From Deltaproteobacteria bacterium (GTDB lineage Bacteria > Myxococcota > Myxococcia > SLRQ01): a DNA stretch of 64,000 bases. The notes below the pieces were generated by a model, which ran no database searches, was not told the origin of the DNA, and worked only from the letters and a program-made list of their open reading frames with translations. This document shows, piece by piece, positions 32,836-43,800 of the stretch (position 1 is its first letter; every line of letters starts with the position of its first letter). Location of the stretch: the NCBI GenBank assembly GCA_029210625.1, contig JARGFU010000015.1, positions 99,535-163,534 of the forward strand, written 5' to 3'. The position numbers and the translations under genes were made by a program.

Positions 32836-35070
32836 ATGACGACCACGCTCTCGTCCCGCATCGAAGCCGTCACCGTCTACCGCATGGGCGCGCTGGTGCG
32901 CCGCCGTGCCGAGCTCATCCCGGAGCAGGGCGAGCTGCCCGGCAAGGTGGTGCTCGGCGGCCTGCCCCTCTGCCTCGACGAGCGCAGCCTGCGGGTGCGC
33001 CTCGAGCGCGAGCAGGGGCCGGCGCCGGTGGCGACGGATCTGAAGGTCGGCCTCGCGCTCCACGAGCCCGACCCCGAGCTGCCCCCGGCCGACGACACGG
33101 CGCTGCGCGCGGCGCGGGTCGAGGAGCGCAAGGCCCTCGACCTGCTCACCCTGCTGCGGGACGAGCTGCAGCGCGTCCTGGACCTGGAGGTCGAGGGGCG
33201 GCCCGAGCCCGAGGAGGGCAAGGCGCCGCTCCCCTCGCCGGTGGAGGGGAGGCTCTCCCTCCTCGCCTTCCGCGAGCGGGAGGCCCTGCGCCTGCACCAG
33301 GAGCTCGCGGCGGCCGCCGAGGCCCTGCGGGTGAAGCGGGAGCAGCGCCAGGAGCTCGAGAGCCAGCGCGCCGCGGCCAGCAACGCCCGCCAGAACCGGG
33401 CCGAGGAGCTGCGCAAGACCGTGGAGGTCGGCCTGCGGCCGGTCGAGGGCAGCGGCAGCGGCGCGGTGCACCTCACCGTGGAGTACCTGATCCCGGGCGC
33501 CCACTGGTCGCCCTCCTACGACCTCGTGCTCGATCCCGACCTCGGGGGCGGGCGCCTCGCGGTGCGGGCGGCGGTGCGGCAGCGCAGCGGCGAGGACTGG
33601 CGGGGCGTGCACCTCACCCTCTCCACCGCCGAGGCGCAGGCCTGGACCGAGCTGCCCGAGCTCAAGGCCATCCGCATCGGCCGCCGCCAGGCCGCGCCGC
33701 CCCGGGTGGGCTGGCGGCCGCCTCCCTCGGGGGCGGAGGCCCTCTACGCGGATCACGACGCGGTCTTCCGCCATGCGCCCCCTCCGCCGCCGCCGGTGCA
33801 GCCCGCTCCGGTCTCGGGCGCCGGCTACGGCAATCAGGGCGCCGTCGGCGGGATGCTCGAGCAGGCCGCGACCCGCTCGATGGTGGCGGACGACTACGAC
33901 GACGACGTCGACTACGCGATGGACGACGCGCTCCCCGCCGCCGAGCCCCCCGAGGAGCTCTGGGAGGAGGAGCTCGCCGCGGGGGCCGCGCCCGACCTGG
34001 AGATGGCCCTCCCTCCCCCGGCCCCGATGGCCCCCTCCCCGGCCGGCGCGCCGCCTCCTCCCGTCCGGGCCCGCAAGACCATGGCCTTCGGCCGCGGCGC
34101 CCCCGAGGCGAAGAAGAAGGCCCGGGCGCCGCACAAGAGCGACCGCGGCGGCGGCGCCTTCGGCGGCGAGGACGAGGGCGGCCTCGAGGCCCGCGCCGAC
34201 CTCCTCGAGTACGGCGCCCTGCGGATGCGCCCGCCGGGCGATCCGGGGCGGGGCAAGCTGGTGCCGGTCTCCGGCGCCGAGATCACCCTCCAGCTGGTCC
34301 AGGCCCTGCAGCTCACGGTGAAGGTGGACGCCGCCGGCATCATCGGGCGCGCCCTCGACCAGGCTCGCGGCGTCGCCTCCCTCGACCTGCCCGGCGGCCA
34401 CGTCTGGCCCCACAGCCAGGCGGGCTACGACTACGCCTACGAGGCCGCCCACCCGGTGGACGTCCCCTCGGACGGCGCGGCCCACACCCTCGCCCTGATG
34501 GAGGCGAAGGGCGAGGCGAAGGCGCGCTACGTCTGCGTGCCCCGGGAGAGCCAGGACGTCTTCCGGCAGGTGTCCTTCCACAACCCCCTCGACGCGCCCC
34601 TCCTCGACGGGCCGGTGGACGTGGCGGTGGGCGAGGACTACCTGCTCACCACCCGGGCCCGGAACACCCCGGCCAAGGGTGAGCTGGAGCTGGGCCTCGG
34701 CGTCGAGCAGGCGATCAAGGTCGCCCGCAACGTGCGCTTCGAGGAGGAGAGCAAGGGCCTGGTGCTCACCAAGCTCGGCCTGGAGCACGCCATCGAGGTC
34801 GAGCTCACCAGCCACCTCTCCACCCCGGTCGAGGTCGAGGTCCGCGAGCGCCTGCCGGTCGCGGTCGAGAACGACGACGACGTCGAGGTCGAGGAGCTCT
34901 CGGTGACGCCGGCCTGGGAGGACTTCGAGCAGGAGCCCCCGGTGAAGGGCGGCAAGCGCTGGCGCCTCACCCTGCCTCCCGCCGAGAAGACGGTGCTGCG
35001 CGCCAGCTACCGGATCAACATCCCCAAGAGCCACGAGCTGGTCGGCGGCAACCGCCGGGAGGTGTCGTGA
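32836..35070 (+). CDS. Mucoidy inhibitor MuiA family protein (DUF4140/DUF4139), long version
   Basis: A 744-residue protein without a signal peptide. The N-terminal DUF4140-like domain (RIEAVTVYRMGALVRRRAEL) is followed by a coiled coil (REREALRLHQELAAAAEALR and on to EELRKTVEV). The DUF4139 domain follows: AVHLTVEYLIPGAHWSPSYDLVLDPDL, then RSGEDWRGVHLTLSTAEAQ. A disordered Pro/Gly/Asp-rich insert of about 170 residues (around 295-460) splits the domain, and the end closes with ETVLRASYRINIP-type strands. The insert is not usual for the family. Its stop overlaps the next gene's ATG (TGATG). The pair probably acts together, possibly in the cytoplasm or exported without a classical signal. Confidence 0.8.
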   Translation: MTTTLSSRIEAVTVYRMGALVRRRAELIPEQGELPGKVVLGGLPLCLDERSLRVRLEREQGPAPVATDLKVGLALHEPDPELPPADDTALRAARVEERKALDLLTLLRDELQRVLDLEVEGRPEPEEGKAPLPSPVEGRLSLLAFREREALRLHQELAAAAEALRVKREQRQELESQRAAASNARQNRAEELRKTVEVGLRPVEGSGSGAVHLTVEYLIPGAHWSPSYDLVLDPDLGGGRLAVRAAVRQRSGEDWRGVHLTLSTAEAQAWTELPELKAIRIGRRQAAPPRVGWRPPPSGAEALYADHDAVFRHAPPPPPPVQPAPVSGAGYGNQGAVGGMLEQAATRSMVADDYDDDVDYAMDDALPAAEPPEELWEEELAAGAAPDLEMALPPPAPMAPSPAGAPPPPVRARKTMAFGRGAPEAKKKARAPHKSDRGGGAFGGEDEGGLEARADLLEYGALRMRPPGDPGRGKLVPVSGAEITLQLVQALQLTVKVDAAGIIGRALDQARGVASLDLPGGHVWPHSQAGYDYAYEAAHPVDVPSDGAAHTLALMEAKGEAKARYVCVPRESQDVFRQVSFHNPLDAPLLDGPVDVAVGEDYLLTTRARNTPAKGELELGLGVEQAIKVARNVRFEEESKGLVLTKLGLEHAIEVELTSHLSTPVEVEVRERLPVAVENDDDVEVEELSVTPAWEDFEQEPPVKGGKRWRLTLPPAEKTVLRASYRINIPKSHELVGGNRREVS

Positions 35071-36611
35071 TGAAGATCGAGCTGCCGATCCAGGAGGTCA
35101 CCCTCCTCGAGGACCGCGCCCACGTGGTGCGGACAGGACGCGTCGAGGTCGAGGCCGGGAAGACCACCCTCGTGATCGAGGACGTCGCGCCGGTGATCGT
35201 GGACAAGACCCTCGCGGTGAAGATCGAGGAGGGCGCGGCCAGCTGCGGCAAGGCCCGCGTCCTGCGCCGCCGGGTGGTGCTCGCCGCCGACAAGCCCGAG
35301 GAGCTCGCGGCCCTCGACGAGAGGCTGCGCGCGCTGCAGGCCGAGCACGACCTCGAGGAGGCCCGGCGCGACCTGCTGCAGGGCCAGCTCGCCCTCCTCG
35401 GTGAGCTCTCCGAGCACCGGCTCGGCGAGATCGCCGAGGACGCCGGCTGGGAGCGCATCGAGATCGATCGCTGGACCGAGCAGGGCAAGCGCCTCCACGA
35501 GGAGAGCCGGGGCTGCCAGCAGGCGATCCTCGTCGCCGAGCAGAAGCTGGAGAAGCTCGACGAGCGAGCCGCCGATCTGCGGCGGCAGCGCGCGGCGCTG
35601 GCCTCCCCCACCCTCTTCCACCGCAGCTCGATCGAGCTCGAGCTCCACGCCGAGAGCGCCGGCGAGCTGAAGCTGCGCCTCACCTACCTGGTGCCCGGCG
35701 CCTGCTGGCGGCCCTACCACCGGGCCCAGCTCGTCGAGTCCGCGGTGGGCGCGAGGCTGCACTTCGAGTCGGACGGCTGCGTCTGGCAGAACACCGGTGA
35801 GGACTGGAGCGACGTGCAGCTCTACTTCTCCACCGAGCGGCCCTCCCTCGGCGTCGAGGTGCCGAGGCTCTCCACCGACACCCTCCACGCCCGGAAGGTG
35901 GGCTCGACCGTCGCGGTCGAGGCGCGCGAGGAGAAGATCCACACCTCCGGCCTGGGCGGCGGTGGCAAGGTCTCCCCGGAGGTGCCGGGCATCGACGACG
36001 GCGGCGAGGTGCGCAAGCTGAAGGCGAAGGCCCTGGCCTCCGTCCCCTCCGACGGCCGCCCCTACCGGGTGCCGGTCCTCGCCTTCGAGAGCCCGGCGAA
36101 GGTCGAGCTTCGCCTCGCGGCCGAGCTCACCCCGGCGGTGATCCTCCGCAGCGAGCAGAAGAGCGAGGCCTCCCTGCCCCTGCTCGCCGGCCCCGTGGAC
36201 CTCGTCCGCGAGAGCGGCCCCGTCGGCCGCACCAGCATCCTCTACGTCGCCCCCGGCGAGACCTTCGAGCTCGGCTGGGGACCGGAGGCCTCCCTGCGGG
36301 TGCACCGGGAGCAGCGCGAGCTGGACGAGGAGTCGAGGCTCCTCTCCTCCTGGACCAAGGCCCGCCACCGGGTCACGGTGCGCCTCTCGAACATCGGCCC
36401 GCAGGCCCGCACGGTCTCGGTGCGCGAGCGCATCCCCGTCTCCGAGGTCGAGAAGGTGAAGATCGAGCTCGAGAGGAAGGAGACCACCGGCGAGGTGAGG
36501 CCGGACGCCGACGGCCTCCTCGAGTGGACGGTCGAGCTGAAGCCCTACGGCCGGGAGAAGATCGAGCTGGGCTACGAGGTCGCCCGCCACTCGGACGTGG
36601 TCGGGCTCTGA
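35070..36611 (+). CDS. Mucoidy inhibitor MuiA family protein (DUF4140/DUF4139)
   Basis: A 513-residue relative of the preceding gene. It shows the DUF4140 opening IQEVTLLEDRAHVVRTGRVEV, a coiled coil (LRALQAEHDLEEARRDLLQG) and the DUF4139 core: ELKLRLTYLVPGACWRPYHRAQLVE, WQNTGEDWSDVQLYFSTERPS and KARHRVTVRLSNIGPQARTVSVRERIPVSE. It has the usual length for the family. ATG at 35070 is preferred over GTG at 35067 because the spacing from GGGAGG fits better and its A is shared with the previous stop. Function unknown; it probably forms a pair with the upstream paralogue. Confidence 0.82.
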   Translation: MKIELPIQEVTLLEDRAHVVRTGRVEVEAGKTTLVIEDVAPVIVDKTLAVKIEEGAASCGKARVLRRRVVLAADKPEELAALDERLRALQAEHDLEEARRDLLQGQLALLGELSEHRLGEIAEDAGWERIEIDRWTEQGKRLHEESRGCQQAILVAEQKLEKLDERAADLRRQRAALASPTLFHRSSIELELHAESAGELKLRLTYLVPGACWRPYHRAQLVESAVGARLHFESDGCVWQNTGEDWSDVQLYFSTERPSLGVEVPRLSTDTLHARKVGSTVAVEAREEKIHTSGLGGGGKVSPEVPGIDDGGEVRKLKAKALASVPSDGRPYRVPVLAFESPAKVELRLAAELTPAVILRSEQKSEASLPLLAGPVDLVRESGPVGRTSILYVAPGETFELGWGPEASLRVHREQRELDEESRLLSSWTKARHRVTVRLSNIGPQARTVSVRERIPVSEVEKVKIELERKETTGEVRPDADGLLEWTVELKPYGREKIELGYEVARHSDVVGL

Positions 36612-36697
36612 GGGGTCGGGCGGAGAGCAGGGCCTCCTGGTGGGCGCCGCCGGGAGGCCGAGGCCTCTTCGAGATGGCCTCCAGGGCACCCGGCGCG

Positions 36698-37039
36698 CTA
36701 CTCCGGGAAGAAGGTGCAGGACGACGGTCGCGCCCCGGTCCCGGGATCGGAGACCAGCGCGCAGCCGGGGCCGGCGAGCCGCACCGAGGTGCCGTCGTCG
36801 CACTCGAACCGGCCCGTCCCGGCCTCCTCGCCGGCGACACAGTGGCTGCCCGGCGTGATGATGGCCCAGATGCCCTCCGGGGAACCGGCTCGGTCCCCGG
36901 CGGAGCAGGTGACGAAGCGGACCGGCGAGTCAGCGGGCGTGTCGACCCGGCACTGGTCGGTCCTCGTGTCGGCGGCCACGCCGGCGACGACCCCGACGGT
37001 GGCGATGAGGGCGAGCCCCCCTGTGATGCGCATCGACAT
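36698..37039 (-). CDS. Small secreted Cys-rich protein
   Basis: A 113-residue protein. Residues 1-23 form a signal peptide (ITGGLALIATVGVVAGVAA), and the mature part has six Cys that could make three disulfides (for example SCTFFPE at the end). No family is recognised. ATG at 37039 is chosen because GGGGAG lies just before it and the signal peptide begins two codons later. It is 26 bases downstream of the hemerythrin gene on the same strand and might be co-transcribed. The 86-base gap past its stop shows nothing recognisable. Confidence 0.6.
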   Translation of the reverse strand: MSMRITGGLALIATVGVVAGVAADTRTDQCRVDTPADSPVRFVTCSAGDRAGSPEGIWAIITPGSHCVAGEEAGTGRFECDDGTSVRLAGPGCALVSDPGTGARPSSCTFFPE

Positions 37040-37065
37040 GGTCGTTCTCCCCTTCGTGAGTGAGC

Positions 37066-37647
37066 TCAGATCCCGACGTGGTTGCACACCGCGGACCAGG
37101 AAGCGGCGTCGAGGACCTCGGCCGCGAGGTGGCACATGCCGTCGAGGACCTCGGCGGGGGCGTTGGCCTTGAGCCCGGTGAAGAGGGCGCTTCGCTCGGC
37201 GATGTTCATCGCCGGCAGCATGAAGGCCATGAACTCGGCGAGGCGCGGCGGCGGGATCGAGCCCCGCAGGTTGGCGCTGATCGCCAGGATCTGCTCGTCG
37301 GCCATCGCGGCCTGGATCACGGGCATCGCCTCGTTCTCCTCCCGGCTCATGTGGGTGAGGTAGGGGCCGACGAAGGCCGCGAGGGCGCCGTGGGCGAGGT
37401 GACCGGCCGTCATCCGGTCACCGGCGGCCGTCCAGGTGGCGAAGGCCGCCGCGACCTCCTCCAGTTGCGCGTGCAGGCGGGTGTGCTCCCCGGCGAGCTC
37501 CTCGGCCAGGTCCGGCCGGAGCTCCCGCAGGACGGGCTCGACCCACCTGTCCTCGTGCGCGGCGTGCTCCTTCAGCACGCTCTCGATGGCGCGAAACCGC
37601 TCCACCAGCTCGCCCACCGACGCCTCGTGCTCCGGAACCCGGCTCAC
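37066..37647 (-). CDS. Hemerythrin (HHE) domain protein
   Basis: A 193-residue protein with a hemerythrin/HHE cation-binding pattern. The likely metal ligands are His in LKEHAAHEDRWVEPVL, His in GEHTRLHAQLEEV, and the His/Glu set in PYLTHMSREENEAMPVI. Such domains bind a di-iron site and carry or sense O2, NO or iron. GTG at 37647 is used since AGGAG lies 9 bases upstream. A longer frame would start inside the inverted-repeat element and add residues with no likeness. The gene is the first of a possible two-gene unit with the small secreted protein. Confidence 0.82.
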   Translation of the reverse strand: MSRVPEHEASVGELVERFRAIESVLKEHAAHEDRWVEPVLRELRPDLAEELAGEHTRLHAQLEEVAAAFATWTAAGDRMTAGHLAHGALAAFVGPYLTHMSREENEAMPVIQAAMADEQILAISANLRGSIPPPRLAEFMAFMLPAMNIAERSALFTGLKANAPAEVLDGMCHLAAEVLDAASWSAVCNHVGI

Positions 37648-37666
37648 TTTCGAGGTCTCCTGGTTT

Positions 37667-37792
37667 CCGACACGGCTCACGGCTCACGGCCCAGCGAGGT
37701 CTCCTTCGGACCCTGGGTCTGAAGAGGAGGAACAGTTCACATCGATCGCTCGCCGGTTTCCCGGATGAGCCGTGAGCCGTGAGCCGTGTCGG
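37667..37792. repeat. Heptad inverted-repeat element, site 2 (126 bp, GTGAGCC type)
   Basis: A 26-bp left arm (37667-37692, units GGCTCAC) and a 26-bp right arm (37767-37792, units GTGAGCC) are inverted copies with one mismatch. They enclose a core of about 74 bases. The unit differs from the GAGCTAC type at the other sites, but period and plan are the same. The left arm ends near the hemerythrin start. The remaining 62 bases to the giant gene's stop show nothing recognisable. Confidence 0.78.
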
Positions 37793-37854
37793 ATCACCGT
37801 GGACCTCGAGAGCCCGCTCGGATCCCCGGCCCACTCCAGCTCCAACCAGGGGAC

Positions 37855-40800
37855 CTACCGCCGCTGGACCTCTTCCCAGAGCCGATCGATGTCCTTGCGC
37901 AGCATGAAGAGCGCGAGGTCGCGCAGATCGGGGTTGTCCTGGACGGCCAGCTCGCGGACGCCCTCGCCCTCGGTCTCGTGCCCGTCGAGCTTGAGCCGCG
38001 CCGCGAGCGCGCCGGAGACGTCGCCGGTGACCAGCAGCGCCACCCGGTCCGAGGTCCGATGCAGCGCCGGGCCGAAGACCTTCGGCTCGAAGTAGTCGAT
38101 GGCGGCGATGGCCTCCTTGGCCAGCGGCATCAGCTTCCACTTCTGCTCGTCGGGGCAGAGCACCCGCATCGCCTGGTGGTACTGCGCCAGCTTGTCCGGC
38201 GGGATCTCGACCTTCACCGCCGGGTCGAAGAAAGAGGCCGCCAGGCGCACCAGGATGGTCAGGTCGTCGGGCGCGAACTTCGAGGGCAGCGCGTAGCCCG
38301 CGCCCACCAGGTCGAGGGCGCGGATGAGCACCTGATCCTGCGCGCCCACCGAGGCCTCGGCGACGGGCCGGCCGACGATGATCGAGACGGGGCGGGTGTT
38401 CTCGAGGCGGTACTCGAAGCCCAGCACCTCGGAGCGGAAGATCTGGAACTCGCGATCGGTGAGGATCTTCGCCAGCGCGACGGCCCGCGCCGCGAGGGGC
38501 GAGGTCGCGGGATCGAGAGGGGCCTTGGGATCGACGCCGAAGGGTGAGAGGTCGGCGGGGAAGAGGGGCTCGAGCACCGAGGCCATGGCCCGGAAGAACC
38601 AGGCCACCGGCGTGCCGGCCTCGGCCACCGAGAGGTCGTTGCGGGTCAGGTAGGAGAGCTCGACCCCGGCCAGGGAGCCACCCTCGGCGCGCGGCGACTC
38701 GCCCTCGAGGAAGGCGGCGAGGCCCCGGACGAAGGCCGAGCGGGTCGAGTTGGCGTCCTCGAGGAGGCGCGCCAGCCGCCCGAGGGCGAGCTGATCGGTG
38801 GGGTCCTGCTCGGCGATCTTCTGCCAGAGGTAGCCGGCCTCGGCCTTCCGGTCGGCGGAGTCGAAGAGGGTCGCCAGATCCCGCTGGAGCGCGCGGTCGT
38901 CGGGGCGCTCCATTGCCAGCGGCTTGAGCATGTCGGCGGCGGCGGAGGGGTCCCCGACCTGATCGGCCATCACCCAGGAGAGGCCGCGCGCGGCCAGGGC
39001 GCGGATCTGCGGCTCCATGCCCTCGTCCTCGAGGCCGCGCCGCATCATCTCGACGTACTTGCGGGCGTCGCCGGCCATGAGCGCCGCGTCGGCGGCGGCG
39101 CGGAAGTCGGAGGGCTGCGCGGTGAGCTCGGCGAGGCGCTCCATCAGCACCAGCGCGACGTCGTGCTTGCCGGCGAGGGCGACGGCGGAGGCGGCCTCGG
39201 CCACCAGCTGCCGGTCCTCCGGGCGCTCGCGGGCGGCGGAGACGAGGAGGTCGGCGGCCCAGGCGCCGTTGCCGGTGGCCAGGAGGGCGCGGCCCGCCTC
39301 GAGGCGGAAGGGCTCGAGGACGCTGGTGCGCCCGAGCTCGAGGAGGTGCCGGGCCACCCGGGCGAGGATGGCGGCGTCGCCGCGGGGGGCGACCAGCTCC
39401 AGCAGACGCTCCCAGGCGGCGGAGTGGCTGGGATCGGCGCGGGTCGCCCGCTCGAGGACCGGCAGCGCGCCGTCGGCGTCGGCGAAGCGATCGGTGAGGA
39501 CCGTCGCCAGGCGCACCAGCACCGCGGCCTCCTCGTCGGGGGCGAGGCCGGTCCGGGCCAGCTTCTGCAGGGTGTCGCGCAGCTCCACCCAGCGCGCCTG
39601 CGCCTCGTAGACCTGCGCCAGCTCGGCGAGGATCTCGGGGTTGCCCGGCTGCAGCTCGAGGGCCTGCTCGAAGAGATCGATGGCCCGCTCGTTGCGCAGC
39701 TGCCGGCGCTCGATGGCGCCGAGCTCCTTGAGCGCCTGGAAGCGGCCGGGGGTCTCCTCCATCGGCAGGGCGCCCAGCAGCCCCTCGAGGCCCCAGCCCT
39801 TGCTCGCGAGGTCACCCGACCGCTCGGCGGTGCGCACGACGCCCTCCCAGGCCGGGAGGAAGGCGGCGTTCCGCTCGGCGGCGCTGCGGAAGCGGGCGAG
39901 GGCCCCCGCCTGGTCGCCCTCGGCCTCGGCGATCTCGGCGAGGCGCAGGGCCACCACGAAGGCGGGCAGCTCGGGGGTGCCCTCGGCGATGACCTCGTAG
40001 TGCTCCTTCGCCTGGCCGCGCTTGCCCATGGCGAAGAGCCCCTCGGCCAGACAGGCGCGGGCCAGGAGGAGCTCCGGCTCGGTGCCCACCGAGCGCTCGA
40101 AGGCGTCGACGGCATCGGGCAGGCGCCCGAGCTTGTCGCGGTAGTGCAGGCCCAGCTCGAGGAAGGCGCGGGCGCGATCCCCGCTGTCGTCGGCGTGCCG
40201 CGCCCGGTTCTTGAGCAGCTCGGCCATCCCCTCGAGGTCGTCGCTCTCGGCGAGGACGGCGCGCTGGCGCTCGAAGGCGCGGTGCGAGCCGGGCTCCAGC
40301 TCGAGGGCGCGCGCCTCGGCGGTCTGCGCCAGCTCGTCCTGACCGGCGGCGTGGGCGCGCTCGGCCAGCTCGAGCCAGACCGAGGCCCGCTGGGCCGTCT
40401 CGTTGCCCATCGCGGCCAGGCGCTCGCGCAACCCGATCTCGCCGCGCAGGTCGCCGGTGGCGATGGCGAGCTGGCAGAGCCCCTCGAGGGCCATCTGCTC
40501 GGAGAGGGGATCGCCGAAGGCCTGCTCGAAGGCCTCGCGGCTGCGATCGTGGGCGCCGGCGTGGAGGGCGGCGCGGCCCTCGACCAGGGCCAGGGCGCTG
40601 TCGGTCTCGACCCCGGCGGCCCGGGCCACGTCGACGAAGGTCAGGGCGGCCTGGGCCTGGTCGGCCGCCATCGCGCCGCGGGCGAGCTCGGGCGCGGCCT
40701 CCTGCAGGACCCGGTTGGCCCACTCGGGCCGCTCGGTGGCGCCGGGCTCGGCGCTCGACATGGCGGTGGCGTAGGCGACGCGGAAGGCGGAGGTGGCCGC

Positions 40801-43800
40801 CGCCACGTCTCCGATCCGGCTCTCGAGCTGGCCGAGGGAGAGGGCGATGCGCGCCCGCTCCTCGGGCTCCGCGGCGGCGCTCAGGCGGGTGGAGAGGGCC
40901 TTGCGCTCGGCGTCGACGTCGCCCGCCGCGCGGGCCATCTCGGCCACGAGCTTGTTGGCCTCGGCGTGAGCCGGGTTACGCGAGAGGATCCCCTCGAGGA
41001 TGACCTGGCCGCGCTCGGCCTCGCCGGCCTCGATGGCGGCGTGCACGGCCTCGATGCGAAGCGCGTCGGCCTGATCCTCGTGGCCGTCGGCCTCCAGGAT
41101 GTCGGCCCGGTCGCGGTAGAGCTTCCCGAGGGCGTCGGGGTCCTTGCGCGAGACGTAGTAGCGCCGCAGGCCCTCGAAGGCGTCCTCCTGGTGGGGGTCG
41201 ATCTCGAGGGTCCGCGTCCAGGTCTCGACCGCCGCGACCGAGTCGCCGACCTCCATGTGCAGGTTCGCCAGGCGCAGGGCGTGAGCGACCTGCTCGGCCT
41301 CGCTCTCGCCGACCGCGGCCGCGGTGGAGAGGAGCCAGGAGACGAGCTCGGCGGCCCGAACGTCGTCGCCGGCCCGCGACCAGGCGTCCGCCGCCCGGCT
41401 GGCCAGCGCCCGATCGTGGGGCGTCGCCGCGATGAGGTGATCGTGGAGCTCGGCGGCCTTCTTCAGCTCGCCGGCCTCCACCAGCTCCTCGAGCAGGGGC
41501 GCCGCCGCGGCCTCCAGCCCCTCGCCCAGGGCCGCGAGCTCCACGATCCGCGCGGCCGCCGGACCCAGCTCTCCGGCCTCGAGGTGCATCCGGGCCAGCG
41601 TCCGGCGGCTGCCGGCGTCCTCCGGAGAGACCGAGGCGGCCTCCTCCAGGGCCCGCCGGGCGGCGCCGAGGTCGCCCGCCGCGCTCCACTCCTCGGCGGC
41701 GCGCCGCAGCACCTCGCCGCGCTCCTCCAGGGACGACGCCCGCGCCTCGAGGGCGGCCAGCCGCGCCCGCTCGGCGGGGTCGCCGGTCGCCTCCCGCAGC
41801 AGGGCCACCAGCAGGCGCACCCGCTGCTCGACCTCCTCGTCCCAGATGCTCTCGGACTCGGCGAGGTCGAGGGCCTGCGAGGCGCGCACGCGCGCGAGCT
41901 CCACGCGCTCGGCGGCGTGGAGGGCCCCCATGGCCTCGAGGTAGTAGGCCAGCTGCTGCCGCTTCTTCGCGCCGGGCGCGAGGATCGAGAGGGCGCGGTC
42001 GAGATCCTGCGCCCCGCCCATCTGCTCCCGCCGCGCCCGGAGCACCGGCAGGGCCCGCTCGCAGCGGTGGGTGTCGCCCGGCTCGAGGCGCCAGGCCGCG
42101 AGGATCGCCTCGGCGGCGGCGCTCGACTCACCCTGGGCCTCGCAGAAGTCAGCCAGCCGCAGCAGCAGCTCGCCCTTGCGCTCCTCGTCCTTGAGGGCGT
42201 CGAGGTGGCGGTTGTAGACGGCCCGCACCGAGGCGAGGTCGCCGTGGGCCTCAGCCTGATCGGAGAGCACCTCGAAGGCCTCCACCGAGCCGGGATCCAG
42301 ATCGAGGAGCTCGCGCCAGGCCGCCAGCGCCGAGGGGTGCGCGTCGTCGCCCCCGTCGTCGCACTTCCGGGCCAGCTTCGTGAGCAGCTCGATCTTCGCC
42401 TCGTCGCCCTCGAGGGTCTTCAGGTGCCGGTAGTGGAGCGCCGTCAGCGCCTCCCAGTCACCCTCCTCCTCGGCATGGCGGCAGAGGACCTCGAAGGCGC
42501 GCAGGTCCGCGGGGTCGGCCTCGAAGAGCTCCTGCCAGATGGCCCGCGCCGCGGGCATGCCGCCCGCGCCGCTCGCCTCGTGGCTCTCGGCCAGGGCGAT
42601 CAGCCCCTCGCGCCGCTCCGCGGGGTCCTCGAGGCTGTCGAGGCGGCGGCGGTGCAGCGCGTCGACGGCCTCGCGATCCTCCTCGGCCTCGGCCTGACGC
42701 ACGAGCGCGTCGAAGGCCCGCGACATGGTCGGGTCTTCCTCGAAGCGCTCACCCCAGACGGTGAGGGCCGCGGCGCTGCCGGCCTCGCCCAGCGCCTCCA
42801 GGGCCTCGGCCATCGCGTCGAGCGCGGCCTGCCGCTCGTCGGCGTCCTCGATCGTCTCCAGCCGCCGGCGGTGGAGGGACTCGAGCGCAGCGGCGTCGCC
42901 CTTCTCCTCGGCCTCGCGGACGAGCCGCTCGAAGGCCTGCGCGTCGGAGGCGTCCTGCTCGAAGCGCTCGCGCCAGGCCTCCAGGGCGGCGACGGCGCCC
43001 GCCACCCCCAGGGCCTCCAGGGCCTCGGCCAGCGCGAGGGTCGCCTCGCGGCGCTCGCCCTCGTCCTCGATCGTCGCGAGCCGCTGGCGGTGCAGCGCCT
43101 CCAGCGCCTGGTGATCGATGGCCTCGGCGGCCTTCCGGGTGAGCCGCTCGAAGGCCCGCGCGTCGGTGGCGTCCGCCTCGAAGCGCTCGCGCCAAACCGC
43201 GAGGGCCGCGGCCTCGCCCGCCTCGCCCAGCGCCTCCAGGGCCTCGGCCAGCGCGAGGGTCGCCTGGTGCCGCGCGTCCTCGTCCTCGATCGTCGCGAGC
43301 CGCTGCCGGTGGAGCGACTCGAGGGTCTGGTGGTCGGCGTCCGCGGCGGCCTGGCGGGTGAGCAGCTCGAAGGCCCGCGCGTCGGCGGCGTCGGCGGAGA
43401 AGAGCTCCCGCCAGTACTTCAGCGCGGCGCGCTCGCCCTCCTCGCCGAGGGCGCCGAGCCGCTCGGCCAGGACCAGGGTCGCCGCCTGGCGGGCCGCCTC
43501 GTCCTCGATCGTCTCGCGGTGGCGCAGGTGGAGCTGCTCCAGGGTCTCCGCGTCGCCCTCGCGCTCGGCCTGCCCGGCGAGGGCCTCGAAGGCGCGCGCG
43601 TCCGAGGCGTCCTGCTCGAAGAGCTCCCGCCAGACCTCGAGGGCGGCGGCGGCGCCCTCTCCCGACTCGCCCCCGAGGCGGGCCTGCGCCTCGGCCAGCG
43701 CCTCGAGCGCCTCGCGCCGCGCGCCCTCGTCCTCGAGGGTCTCCAGGCGGCGGCGGTGGAGCGAGGCCAGGGTCTGGTGATCCTCCTGGGCCTCGGCCCG

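Noticed and set aside
38900..38960. Possible HExxH zinc peptidase at the C-terminus of the giant protein.
   Set aside because: No HExxH is present in that region; only a weak HRTSDRVALL resemblance remains.
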